Assembly (NCBI GenBank): GCA_905206365.1
Contig: CAJLHF010000013.1
Location: 1 to 46,902 of the forward strand
Origin: an uncultured Sutterella sp.
Lineage (GTDB): Bacteria; Pseudomonadota; Gammaproteobacteria; Burkholderiales; Burkholderiaceae_F
Direction of reading: 5' to 3'
DNA: 46,902 nt
In this document: in pieces, positions 22,510 to 30,546 of the stretch
How positions within the stretch are numbered: position 1 is the first letter of the stretch
Layout of the letters: each line of letters begins with the position of its first letter
Position numbers and translations under genes: made by a program
Notes under the pieces: generated by a model
Databases searched by the model: none
The model's input: the letters and a program-made list of their open reading frames with translations, nothing else
What the model was told of the DNA's origin: nothing

Positions 22510-23308
22510 CGTTTCTCCCCCAACCGAAATCGTCCGCGAGCGTCCCCGCGGGGTAATGGAACCGCACGGGGCCGTCGGGCAGACCACCGATGAACTGACG
22601 CACGAAGGGATCATCCGAGCGCTTCAGTTCCTCGGGCGTACCCTCGGCCGCCACACGCCCCGAGGACACCATATAGACGTAGTCGGCGATCGCAAAGGTT
22701 TCCGCCACGTCGTGCGTCACAATGAGCGACGTCGCGTGCAACGCGTCGTTCAGACGACGAATGAGGTTCGCCGTAACCCCCATCGAAATCGGATCGAGCC
22801 CCGCGAAGGGTTCGTCGTAGAGAATGAGCGCGGGGTCGAGCGCGATCGCGCGTGCAAGCGCCACGCGCCGCGCCATACCGCCCGAAATTTCGGAAGGCAT
22901 GAGGGAGGCCGCACCGCGCAGACCGACGGCGTTGAGCTTCATGAGGACGAGGTCGCGCACGGTCTCTTCGTCGAGGTCCGTCTGCTCTCGCATCGGAAAC
23001 GCCACGTTCTCGAAGACCGAAAGATCCGTAAAGAGCGCCCCAAACTGAAAGAGCATCCCCATGCGGCGACGGATCCGATAGAGCGCCTTGCGGTCGCGCG
23101 GATCGAGCATCTCACCTCCGATCTCGATGCGCCCGGCCTGCGGCACGAGCAGCCCGCCGATCAACTTCAAGAGCGTCGTTTTGCCCATACCCGAACCGCC
23201 CATGATGGCCACCACTTGACCCGCCCCGAAACGCATAGAAACGTCTTCGAGAATTTTCCGCGATCCGTACCCGAAGGTCAGTCGATCGATCGTTACGTAA
23301 TCCTGCAT
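22496..23308 (-). CDS. mlaF: ABC transporter ATP-binding protein MlaF
   Basis: 270-residue ATPase that powers MlaFEDB. Walker A is GGSGMGKTT (residues 37-45), the signature motif reads SEISGGMARRVALARAIALDP, and Walker B is LILYDEPFAGLDP followed by the H-loop SLIVTHDV. The C-terminal VRQFIGGLPDGPVRFHYPA segment resembles the MlaF tail. Its ATG overlaps the stop of the upstream thioesterase as TGATG, so translation is coupled. It heads the Mla transporter genes proper. Confidence 0.96.
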   Translation of the reverse strand: MQDYVTIDRLTFGYGSRKILEDVSMRFGAGQVVAIMGGSGMGKTTLLKLIGGLLVPQAGRIEIGGEMLDPRDRKALYRIRRRMGMLFQFGALFTDLSVFENVAFPMREQTDLDEETVRDLVLMKLNAVGLRGAASLMPSEISGGMARRVALARAIALDPALILYDEPFAGLDPISMGVTANLIRRLNDALHATSLIVTHDVAETFAIADYVYMVSSGRVAAEGTPEELKRSDDPFVRQFIGGLPDGPVRFHYPAGTLADDFGWGRNDERH

Positions 23309-23796
23309 CAGGCCCCTCCTTGGAGTGCGGGCGCGGGCGACCAGCGCACGCACCGTGCGATGCCGAGCCGCACGAGCCGTTCGTCGCCTTCGGCAACGCG
23401 CGGGAACGACGAGCGCATCTCCGGCGTCAAAAGCACGGGACGGCGCCGCTCGTAGTCGACGAACACCCACTCGGTGGCGCTCGTCATGAGCAGGTCTTCG
23501 CCCCGGCGCAACGCGTAGCGGCGAAGACTCGTCGCGCCGCGCAGACTCTGCACCCATGTGAAGAGTTCGAGCCGTTCGCCTTCGAACGCGGGCATCAGGT
23601 ATTCGATCCAATGCTCGCGCGCCACCCAGGCGCGACCGATCGCCTTGAGGTTTTCAAAGCTCCAACCAAGGCTTGCGGCGTGAGCCGTGGCGGCCTCTTC
23701 CATCCAACGCAAATACTCGCGATTGTTGACGTGGCCGAGCAGGTCGATCGACTCGGGGCCGACCGTGATGTCGTAGCGATAGACGGAATCGCACAT
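23308..23796 (-). CDS. Acyl-CoA thioesterase of the 4HBT hot-dog family
   Basis: 162 residues counted from the ATG at 23796 (MCDSVYRYDITV). The hot-dog fold motif DLLGHVNNREYLRWMEEAATAHA is the FcbB/YbgC-type active-site region with the conserved Asp-less HVNN-x-Y-W/E pattern, followed by WVAREHWIEYLMPAFEGE and the DYERRRPVLLTPEM strand. The substrate is unknown. Coupling to mlaF (TGATG) places it at the head of a lipid-transport operon, which suggests a role in membrane-lipid turnover, but that is inference. Confidence 0.88.
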   Translation of the reverse strand: MCDSVYRYDITVGPESIDLLGHVNNREYLRWMEEAATAHAASLGWSFENLKAIGRAWVAREHWIEYLMPAFEGERLELFTWVQSLRGATSLRRYALRRGEDLLMTSATEWVFVDYERRRPVLLTPEMRSSFPRVAEGDERLVRLGIARCVRWSPAPALQGGA

Positions 23797-24097
23797 GAGC
23801 GCAGAAAATAAAAGAAAAAAGTCCGGCGGAGACGGCAAAAGGCACTTTTGACCGACTGTCGAAAGCGCCCCGGCGATTGTTGCAAACGCTGAGGATCCGT
23901 CGAGTCGGATCGCCCATCGAAAAGACCGATATTTTACGACAAGCGCCCCTATCTCCCTGCGGGAAGCCTCGGAAAAAGGAAGCTTTTCTTACACACTGCC
24001 CGCGCGTCGGAGCGGTTTTGCGTAGGCGACGACACTTATAATCTCGCGGATACGCGGGCACCGCGTCCCTCCTTTTTCTCCGAGCCAGATTTACGAC
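23797..24097. other. Divergent intergenic region, thioesterase-mla operon / mrcA
   Basis: 301 bases with no supported gene. It holds the mrcA -10 (24037-24042) and, on the minus strand, a weak -10-like TAAAAT (complement at 23931-23936) that could serve the thioesterase-mla operon. I see no other recurrent motif. Confidence 0.6.
24037..24042 (+). promoter_or_regulatory. mrcA -10 element
   Basis: Perfect TATAAT 56 bases before the mrcA start; the -35 region is T-rich (around GGTTTT) but poor. Confidence 0.5.
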
Positions 24098-26464
24098 GTG
24101 ACGACAACTCCTCGAAAAAAGCCGACCCGACCGACGACTCCGTCCCGGTTCCGGACTTTCATGAAGTGGTTTCTCGGCATCTCGGCGGCGGGCGTTCTTT
24201 CCGGAATCCTGCTCGCCGTTTTTGTTTTTGCCTTCATCTACCGTCAGCTTCCTCCGATCGACACCCTGACGGATTACCGTCCGAAGGTGCCGTTGCGCGT
24301 CTGGAGCGCGGACGGCAAGCTCATCGGCGAATTCGGCGAAGAGCGCCGCGACTTCGTGCGCCTGAAGGACATTCCGCCCTATGTGAAAAACGCCATCCTC
24401 GCCGCCGAGGACGCAGGATTTTACGAGCACCCCGGAATTGAAATCACGGGGATCGCCCGCGCGGCGATCATCAACGTGCTGACGGGGCGGCGCGGCCAGG
24501 GCGGCTCGACGATCACGCAACAGGTGGCGCGCAACTTCTTCCTCTCCTCGGAGCGCACGTATACTCGAAAGCTCTACGAAATCGCCATGTCCTTCAAGAT
24601 CGAGCAACAGCTCACGAAGGACGAAATCCTCGAAATCTATCTCAACCAGATTTATCTCGGGCAGCGCTCGTACGGCTTTGCGAGCGCCGCGCGCACGTAC
24701 TTCGGGCGGTCGCTTGCGGAACTTTCCGTGGGCGAGGCGGCCACGCTCGCCGGCCTTCCGGTCGCGCCCTCGGCCTACAACCCGATCGTCAACCCGACGC
24801 GAGCCACGATGCGCAAGAACTACGTACTGCGTCGCATGTACGACCTCGGCTACATCGACGAACTCACGTACGTCGCCGAAAAGAGCCAGCCGATGCAGAC
24901 GCGCCGCGCCGCCACCGAGGAAGAGCAGATCGCCCGCAATCTGAAAAACGACCGCGTGAGCGCGCACTATGCGGCCGAGCTCGCCCGCATGCTTGTCTAC
25001 GACATCTTCAAGGACGAAACCTATTCGCGCGGCATCAATGTCTACACCACCATTCGCACCGACGAGCAGAACGCCGCCGTCGAGGCCGTGCGCCGCCATC
25101 TGATCGCCTACGACCGCAAGTACGGCTACCGCGGTCCCGAGGGCTTCGTCGACATCTCGAAGCCCGAAGAGCGCGCCAAAGCGATCCGCACGGCGCTCTC
25201 GAAGACCGCCTCCTCGCCCTTCATGCTGCCCGCCGTTGTTCTCGAAGCCGATTCGAAGCACGTCGTCGCCGCGCTCTCGCCGAGCATCACCGTCACGCTC
25301 GACAAGGAAAGCCTCAAGTTCGGGCGACGCTATCTCGCGGCCAAACCCGCGAAGAACATCACACCCCTGCGACCGGGCTCGATCATCCGCGTGATGCGAA
25401 GTGGGAAGAAAAACGATCAGTGGACGCTCGCTCAGGTGCCGCAGGTCGAAACGGCCTTTGTCGCCGCGGACTACAACACGGGCGCCGTGCGCGCGCTCGT
25501 TGGCGGATTCGACTTCAACCTCAACATGTTCAACCACGTGACGCAGGCCTGGCGTCAGCCCGGTTCGAGCTTCAAACCCTTCATCTATTCGGCGGCACTC
25601 GACAAGGGCTTTTCACCCACGACCGTCGTCAACGACGCGCCGATTTCGATCGACCCGAAGCTGACGGGCAACCGCCTCTGGGAACCGAAAAACTACGACG
25701 GGCGCTTCGACGGACCGATGCCGCTGCGCAAGGCACTTGAAAAGTCAAAAAACCTCGTGACGATTCGCATCATGCAGGCGATCACGCCTCCGTACGCTCA
25801 GGAATTCGTGACGAAGTTCGGCTTCGCTCCCGAAAACCATCCGGCCAACCTGCCGATGGCGCTCGGCGCGGGCAGCGTCACGCCCTGGCAGATGCTCGGA
25901 GGCTACATGGTATTCGCCAACGGCGGCTACCGCGTGCAACCCTACCTCATCGACCGCGTGACCGATTCGGACGGCCGAACCCTCATGCAGGCCACGAACC
26001 GTCAGGCGGGCGACGAATCGATCCGCGCGATCGACGAGCGCAATGCCTACATCATGAATTCGCTCCTGCACGGCGTAGCCGTGCGCGGCACCGCCGCGCG
26101 CGCAACGCGCCTTCTGAAGCGCGACGACATCGCAGGCAAAACGGGTACGAGCAACGACAGTCACGACGCCTGGTTCTGCGGCTATGCCGGCACTACGGTG
26201 GCGGTGGGGTGGATGGGCTACGACACGCCCCGTCCGCTCGGCGCGCGGGAAACCGGAGGCGGTCTCGTGTTGCCGATCTGGATCGACTTCATGAGAACCG
26301 CGCTCAAGGACGAGCCAGAAGCCGTGCGCGTCCAACCCGAAACCGTGATCGAGCGCGACGGCGAGCTCTTTTACCGCGACCCGGTGAAGGGCGGCACCGA
26401 GGGACTCCTCGGCACGAGCGGCGACGCGGAAACCCGCGACCTCGTGCGGGATCAAATCTTCTGA
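24098..26464 (+). CDS. mrcA: Penicillin-binding protein 1A (bifunctional)
   Basis: 788 residues with an N-terminal cytoplasmic basic tail, one transmembrane helix (about 23-48), a GT51 glycosyltransferase domain with catalytic Glu104 (LAAEDAGFYEHPG) and RGQGGSTITQQVARNFFL, an OB-like insert, and a transpeptidase domain with Ser490 (GSSFK), SKN in KSKNL and KTG at 681-683. It polymerises and crosslinks peptidoglycan in the periplasm. The start is GTG at 24098 with a weak Shine-Dalgarno; an ATG at 24161 would remove most of the cytoplasmic tail. Length is PBP1a-like (E. coli 850). The gene stands alone, next to but not with pil genes. Confidence 0.95.
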   Translation: MTTTPRKKPTRPTTPSRFRTFMKWFLGISAAGVLSGILLAVFVFAFIYRQLPPIDTLTDYRPKVPLRVWSADGKLIGEFGEERRDFVRLKDIPPYVKNAILAAEDAGFYEHPGIEITGIARAAIINVLTGRRGQGGSTITQQVARNFFLSSERTYTRKLYEIAMSFKIEQQLTKDEILEIYLNQIYLGQRSYGFASAARTYFGRSLAELSVGEAATLAGLPVAPSAYNPIVNPTRATMRKNYVLRRMYDLGYIDELTYVAEKSQPMQTRRAATEEEQIARNLKNDRVSAHYAAELARMLVYDIFKDETYSRGINVYTTIRTDEQNAAVEAVRRHLIAYDRKYGYRGPEGFVDISKPEERAKAIRTALSKTASSPFMLPAVVLEADSKHVVAALSPSITVTLDKESLKFGRRYLAAKPAKNITPLRPGSIIRVMRSGKKNDQWTLAQVPQVETAFVAADYNTGAVRALVGGFDFNLNMFNHVTQAWRQPGSSFKPFIYSAALDKGFSPTTVVNDAPISIDPKLTGNRLWEPKNYDGRFDGPMPLRKALEKSKNLVTIRIMQAITPPYAQEFVTKFGFAPENHPANLPMALGAGSVTPWQMLGGYMVFANGGYRVQPYLIDRVTDSDGRTLMQATNRQAGDESIRAIDERNAYIMNSLLHGVAVRGTAARATRLLKRDDIAGKTGTSNDSHDAWFCGYAGTTVAVGWMGYDTPRPLGARETGGGLVLPIWIDFMRTALKDEPEAVRVQPETVIERDGELFYRDPVKGGTEGLLGTSGDAETRDLVRDQIF

Positions 26465-26473
26465 CGCAAGAAA

Positions 26474-26506
26474 ACGGCCGCTCCCCGAAAAGGAGCGGCC
26501 GTCTTT
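26474..26506. terminator. Terminator between mrcA and cyaY
   Basis: An 11-bp stem ACGGCCGCTCC/GGAGCGGCCGT with loop CCGAAAA, followed by CTTTGTC on the plus side and TTTTC on the minus side. It likely ends both converging genes. Confidence 0.82.
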
Positions 26507-26518
26507 GTCAAAGCCGCC

Positions 26519-26806
26519 TCAGGGCTTCATTGCCGCGCGCAAGCGCGCTTGGAGCGTTTCGCCCGTACGGCGCTCCGTCCAGACGCCGTCTTCAAAGCGG
26601 AAGTGATACCCTCCGCGAAGGCTCGCCAACCAAATCTCACGCATCGGCGTTTGAATGTTGACGACCACCTCGGGACCGTCGTCGGTCACAATGGAGAGCA
26701 CGTTGCCGTTGCGCGTACACTCCGCGTCATCGCTTTCGGATTCGATCGCGTCCTGAAGGCGATTGAGCTCGGCGTCCGCGAGCTCGAGAAACTTCGTTTC
26801 ATCCAT
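26519..26806 (-). CDS. cyaY: Frataxin-like iron-sulfur cluster protein CyaY
   Basis: 95 residues. An acidic N-terminal helix (DETKFLELADAELNRLQDAIE) and the beta-sheet motif NIQTPMREIWLASLRGGYHFRFEDGVW are the frataxin signatures. CyaY modulates IscS-dependent Fe-S assembly. It is divergent from lptM with only 15 bases between the start codons, the classical cyaY/lptM-lysA arrangement. Confidence 0.95.
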   Translation of the reverse strand: MDETKFLELADAELNRLQDAIESESDDAECTRNGNVLSIVTDDGPEVVVNIQTPMREIWLASLRGGYHFRFEDGVWTERRTGETLQARLRAAMKP

Positions 26807-26821
26807 GAAGGAAATCTTCCC

Positions 26822-26941
26822 ATGCGCAAATTCATGATCATCGGGGCGCTTGCCGCCCTTACGGGCATTATCTCAGGCTGCGGCCTCAAGGGAGACCTCT
26901 ATCTCCCGGAAGCTTCGAGCTTCCTGTCGACCTTCTTCTAA
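26822..26941 (+). CDS. lptM: LPS translocon maturation chaperone LptM (YifL-like lipoprotein)
   Basis: 39-residue lipoprotein. MRKFMIIGALAALTGIIS is the signal, and the lipobox SGC is followed by GLKGDLYLP, the almost invariant LptM motif. In E. coli LptM associates with LptDE and promotes maturation of LptD disulfides. AAGGA nine bases before the ATG is the ribosome-binding site. It lies 25 bases upstream of lysA, as in many proteobacteria, where the small gene was often missed. Confidence 0.92.
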   Translation: MRKFMIIGALAALTGIISGCGLKGDLYLPEASSFLSTFF

Positions 26942-26966
26942 CGCACTCCCTCTCCTTTCTTTGAAC

Positions 26967-28340
26967 ATGATCACCACTGCCGACACCGTCGCGCACCGTG
27001 CGGGCTTTCATCGCATCGACGGCGAGCTCTGCTGCGACGGCTTCCCGCTTTCCGAAGTCGCGCGCCGTTGCGCGACGCCCTCGTACGTTTATTCGTCCGA
27101 ACTCATCCGTGAAAAATACCGCCGCTACGACGCGGCCTTCGGCAACGCGCCACATCTCGTGTGCTACGCCGCCAAAGCCAACAGCACCATGGGCGTGCTG
27201 GGGCTTCTGGCCGCCGAAGGAGCCGGGTTCGACATTGTGAGCCAGGGCGAACTCATGCGCGTTCTCCACGCCGGGGGCGACCCGAAGCGGATCGTCTTTT
27301 CGGGTGTGGGGAAAAGCCGATCCGACATCGCGGCCGGTCTTGCGGCCGGCATTCGTTGCTTCAACGTCGAGAGCCTGGCGGAGCTGGAGCGCATCGATGC
27401 GATCGCCGGGGAACTCGACGTCGTCGCGCCCGTTTCGATGCGCGTCAATCCGGACGTTGACCCGCACACGAACGCGCGCATCGCCACGGGTTTGAAGTCG
27501 GCGAAATTCGGCATTGCGCTTCGCGACGTGAAGGATGCGTACCGTCGAGCAGCCTCGCTTGCGAACCTTCGCATCGAAGGAATCTCGTGCCACATCGGCA
27601 GTCAGGTCTCCGACCTCCGAGCCTACGAAGAAATGACCGAAGTGCTCTTCGGGCTTCTCCGCGAGCTCGACGCGGACGGCATTCGCGTCGCTCACGTTGA
27701 CTTCGGTGGCGGTGCGGCGATCGCCTACCGCGAGGACGACCCCGAACTCGCCCCGGAAACGCTCGTCGCACGCCTTGTGGCGCTCACGAAGGAAAAGGCG
27801 CCTTACCCCGTCGAAATCCTGATCGAGCCCGGCCGATCGATCGTCGCCGAAGCGGGCGTGCTTCTGACGACGGTCGAATACGTCAAACCGATGGAAGCCG
27901 ATGCGGACTGCTGCATCGTCGACGCCTCGATGACGGAACTCATTCGACCCACCCTCTACGACGCCTGGCACCAGATCGAACCGGTAGGGCACCCCGCCCG
28001 AGCAGGCGCCAAGCCCGTCAACATCGTGGGGCCGGTGTGCGAGTCGAGCGACTGGCTCGGTAGCCGCCGAAAAATCGAGGTTGCCGCAGGCGACGTGCTC
28101 GCCGTTCGTACGGCGGGCGCCTACGGCATGTCCATGGCCTCGAATTACAATTCCCGGCCGCTCCCGGCCGAAGTCATGATTGAAAACGGTCGGATCGCGA
28201 TGTTGCGCGAGCGTCAGAACGTGCTCGAACTCTTCGCAGGGGAACGCCCCCCCGAAGGCGCCAAGCAGGGACCGCTCGACGCGGAGGCGTTCGAGCGCGT
28301 GAACCGCGTGCGTCTCGCGTTCCTCAGCGCGACGCCCTGA
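26967..28340 (+). CDS. lysA: Diaminopimelate decarboxylase
   Basis: PLP-dependent decarboxylation of meso-diaminopimelate to L-lysine, the final lysine step. 457 residues; the PLP-lysine lies in YAAKAN, phosphate-binding in the GGGAA loop and EPGRSIVAEAG, and the active-site Cys segment is VGPVCESSDWL. The ATG at 26967 begins MITTADTVAHRAGFHRID, close to related starts. About 35 residues after the usual C-terminal LRERQNVLELFAGE are an extension without a known motif. Probably co-transcribed with lptM. Confidence 0.96.
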   Translation: MITTADTVAHRAGFHRIDGELCCDGFPLSEVARRCATPSYVYSSELIREKYRRYDAAFGNAPHLVCYAAKANSTMGVLGLLAAEGAGFDIVSQGELMRVLHAGGDPKRIVFSGVGKSRSDIAAGLAAGIRCFNVESLAELERIDAIAGELDVVAPVSMRVNPDVDPHTNARIATGLKSAKFGIALRDVKDAYRRAASLANLRIEGISCHIGSQVSDLRAYEEMTEVLFGLLRELDADGIRVAHVDFGGGAAIAYREDDPELAPETLVARLVALTKEKAPYPVEILIEPGRSIVAEAGVLLTTVEYVKPMEADADCCIVDASMTELIRPTLYDAWHQIEPVGHPARAGAKPVNIVGPVCESSDWLGSRRKIEVAAGDVLAVRTAGAYGMSMASNYNSRPLPAEVMIENGRIAMLRERQNVLELFAGERPPEGAKQGPLDAEAFERVNRVRLAFLSATP

Positions 28341-28431
28341 CGGGAACAGGAGGGGAAAAAAGGAGAGGAGCCCTGTGGAGCTGGGCGAACCTTTTCCGGG
28401 CGCTCCAACCCACAACCCGTTGATTTTCTCC

Positions 28432-28482
28432 TACAATTCATTAACGCCGAACGTCTTCGCCGAGACGTCCGGCGTTTTTTTG
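28432..28482 (+). promoter_or_regulatory. -10-like box followed at once by a terminator hairpin, lysA-guaC gap
   Basis: TACAAT (28432-28437) is a good -10; a -35 at 17 bases is not clear. Seven bases later ACGCCG-ACGTCT pairs with AGACGT-CGGCGT (one mismatch, loop TCGCCG, 28444-28474) followed by seven T. It may simply be the lysA terminator, or an intrinsic terminator at the very 5' end of the guaC transcript. Confidence 0.55.
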
Positions 28483-28534
28483 TGGCCGTCGGTTGCGCAC
28501 GCGATGCGAACGGCATTCACTTCATGAGATTGAC

Positions 28535-29581
28535 ATGCATATCGAAAATACGCTCCGTCTGGACTTCAAGGACGTGCTCATCCGTCCGAAGCGCTCCACC
28601 CTCACGAGTCGCAGCGAGGTCGATATCACGCGGGAATTCAAGTTCCTCCACTCTCCCGTGCGCTACCACGGCATTCCGATCGTCGCCGCCAACATGGATA
28701 CGACGGGCACGCTCGAAATGGCACGCGCGCTCGCGTCGTACGGTCTTTCGACGGCGCTGCACAAGCACTACGACGCCGATACGTACGTGGAGTTCTTCCT
28801 CAACCTCAAAGAGAAGCACACGGCCTTCTATTCGCTCGGCATCGGCGAGCACGACTGGCAGAAATTTCGCAACGTGATGACGCGTTCCGAAAATGCCGTC
28901 GAATACGTCTGCATCGACGTCGCCAACGGCTACACGGAAGCATTCGTCGCCTTCGTCAAGAAGGTCCGCGAAGCCTATCCGAACATCGTCATCATGGCCG
29001 GCAACGTCGTCACGGGTGACATGACCGAAGAACTCCTGCTCGCCGGAGCCGACATTGTCAAGGTCGGGATCGGCCCAGGCTCGGTCTGCACGACCCGCAA
29101 GATGACGGGCGTCGGCTACCCGCAGCTTTCCGCCGTGATCGAATGCGCGGACGCCGCCCACGGCCTGGGAGGTCGCATCTGCGCCGACGGCGGTTGTACG
29201 GTCCCGGGCGACATCGCCAAAGCCTTCGGGGGCGGCGCCGACTTCGTGATGCTCGGCGGTATGTTGGCCGGCCACGACGAAGCGGGCGGCGAAACCATTG
29301 AAGAAAACGGCCGCGTCTTCAAGCGTTTCTACGGCATGAGTTCGAAAGACGCCATGGACAAGTACGCGGGCGGCGTGGCCGCCTACCGCGCCGCAGAAGG
29401 CAAGACCGTTCTGATTCCCGCCCGCGGTCCGGTGGACGCGACCGTGCAGGGGATCCTAGGGGGCGTGCGCTCGGCCTGCACTTATGTGGGCGCAAAGCGC
29501 CTCAAGGAACTGACGATGCGCACGACCTTCGTTCGCGTCGGAATGCAGACGAACGACATCTTCGGTCCGAGTGGTAGCTGA
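28535..29581 (+). CDS. guaC: GMP reductase
   Basis: NADPH-dependent deamination of GMP to IMP in purine salvage. 348 residues, essentially the length of E. coli GuaC (347). The IMPDH/GMPR TIM barrel shows the catalytic Cys185 in GPGSVCTTRKMTGVGYPQL, ADGGCTVPGDIAKAFGGGADFVMLGGMLAGHDE and FYGMSSKDAM. Absence of a CBS pair and the short length separate it from IMP dehydrogenase. The ATG at 28535 starts MHIENTLRLDFKDVLIRPKRS as in the family. It has its own terminator and stands alone. Confidence 0.96.
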   Translation: MHIENTLRLDFKDVLIRPKRSTLTSRSEVDITREFKFLHSPVRYHGIPIVAANMDTTGTLEMARALASYGLSTALHKHYDADTYVEFFLNLKEKHTAFYSLGIGEHDWQKFRNVMTRSENAVEYVCIDVANGYTEAFVAFVKKVREAYPNIVIMAGNVVTGDMTEELLLAGADIVKVGIGPGSVCTTRKMTGVGYPQLSAVIECADAAHGLGGRICADGGCTVPGDIAKAFGGGADFVMLGGMLAGHDEAGGETIEENGRVFKRFYGMSSKDAMDKYAGGVAAYRAAEGKTVLIPARGPVDATVQGILGGVRSACTYVGAKRLKELTMRTTFVRVGMQTNDIFGPSGS

Positions 29582-29629
29582 GTCCTCGTTTTCGGGAGTG
29601 GCGGCGCCCGCATCCGTCACCCGCCCGAC

Positions 29630-29678
29630 GAACGTCCCGCAGGAAGGATTTGCAACCCTCGGCGGGGCGTTCTTGTTT
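29630..29678 (+). terminator. guaC terminator
   Basis: GAACGTCCCGC (29630-29640) pairs with GCGGGGCGTTC (29662-29672) with one G-U pair and a 21-base loop, followed by TTGTTTT. Confidence 0.75.
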
Positions 29679-29703
29679 TAGGATGTGGAAAGATTACGAC
29701 CGA

Positions 29704-29785
29704 GTGCGGGTCCTCTCATACAAATACCGCCCGCACGCCGAACCGATTAACGGCCGAGTAAGCTTCGGCGGGTAACGTTACCCGC
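29704..29785 (+). repeat. Leader hairpin and 18-base perfect palindrome upstream of engB
   Basis: GTGCGGG/CCCGCAC (29704-29710 and 29730-29736) can form a stem; then GCGGGTAACGTTACCCGC (29768-29785) is a perfect 18-base palindrome 48 bases before the engB start. It could be a dimeric regulator operator or an RNA stem. No T run follows, so it is not a terminator. Confidence 0.6.
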
Positions 29786-29833
29786 GGGGGTTTCGTTCGC
29801 CGACGACTCCATCGTACGAATCCAGAGATCAAC

Positions 29834-30505
29834 GTGAGCATTTTCGATACCGCCCAGTTTGTGATGTCCGCCGCCAAGCTTTCCGGCCTGCCGCGGGGAG
29901 ATGCGCCCGAAATCGCTTTTGCCGGTCGCTCCAACGCCGGCAAATCGACGACGATCAACGTGCTAACCCGAAAAACGCGACTGGCTTTCGCAAGCAAGAC
30001 CCCGGGGCGCACGCAACTCATCAACTTCTTCGGGCTCACGCGCCGAGCCGAGGAGGGCGGTCGCGAAACGATCGGTCACCTCGTCGACCTACCGGGCTAC
30101 GGCTTTGCCAAGGCGAGCGAAGACACGCGCCGAACGTGGTCCGATCTAGTGGGCGGATACATCGCGCGTCGCGAAGCGCTGACGGGACTCGTCATCGTCA
30201 TGGACGCACGACGTCCCTTCATGCCGACCGACGAGTGGCTGATCGAATTCATGAAGGAACGCCCGGGCGTGAAGATGCACTGGCTTCTCAACAAGGCCGA
30301 TCAGCTGAAGACCATGGAACGACGCAAGGTGTTGCGGGAAGCCGAAGCCCGGGCGCGCGAAATCGGTCCTCACGTCACGGTGCAGCTCTTCTCGGGCCTC
30401 AAGAAAGAGGGGACCGCGGAGCTCGCTGAGCGACTGGAACTCTGGCTCGGCTTGCGAGATCCCGCTCTCGAAGCCGCGAACGAGACCCCCGAAAAAAACG
30501 ACTGA
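29834..30505 (+). CDS. engB: Ribosome-biogenesis GTPase EngB (YsxC/YihA)
   Basis: 223-residue essential GTPase for large-subunit assembly. G1 is GRSNAGKST, the switch region KTPGRTQLINFF, G3 DLPGYGFAK, G4 NKAD and G5 SGLKKEG. The start is a GTG at 29834 giving MSIFDTAQFVMSAAKL, the family N-terminus. It is followed 41 bases later by hemB, suggesting co-transcription. Upstream sequence carries the palindrome described separately. Confidence 0.95.
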   Translation: MSIFDTAQFVMSAAKLSGLPRGDAPEIAFAGRSNAGKSTTINVLTRKTRLAFASKTPGRTQLINFFGLTRRAEEGGRETIGHLVDLPGYGFAKASEDTRRTWSDLVGGYIARREALTGLVIVMDARRPFMPTDEWLIEFMKERPGVKMHWLLNKADQLKTMERRKVLREAEARAREIGPHVTVQLFSGLKKEGTAELAERLELWLGLRDPALEAANETPEKND

Positions 30506-30514
30506 TTTTTTTAG

Positions 30515-30540
30515 CGGAGACCCCTGAGTCTCCGGAGGTA
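30515..30540 (+). promoter_or_regulatory. Hairpin abutting the hemB Shine-Dalgarno
   Basis: CGGAGAC (30515-30521) pairs with GTCTCCG (30528-30534), loop CCCTGA; the last G of the stem is the first base of the strong GGAGG (30534-30538) serving the hemB ATG at 30547. It could modulate ribosome access. Confidence 0.5.
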
Positions 30541-30546
30541 ACAGAA

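Noticed and set aside
23654..25537. Minus-strand open frame of about 627 codons opposite mrcA
   Set aside because: Antisense to a full-length PBP1A with intact motifs; no domain of its own.
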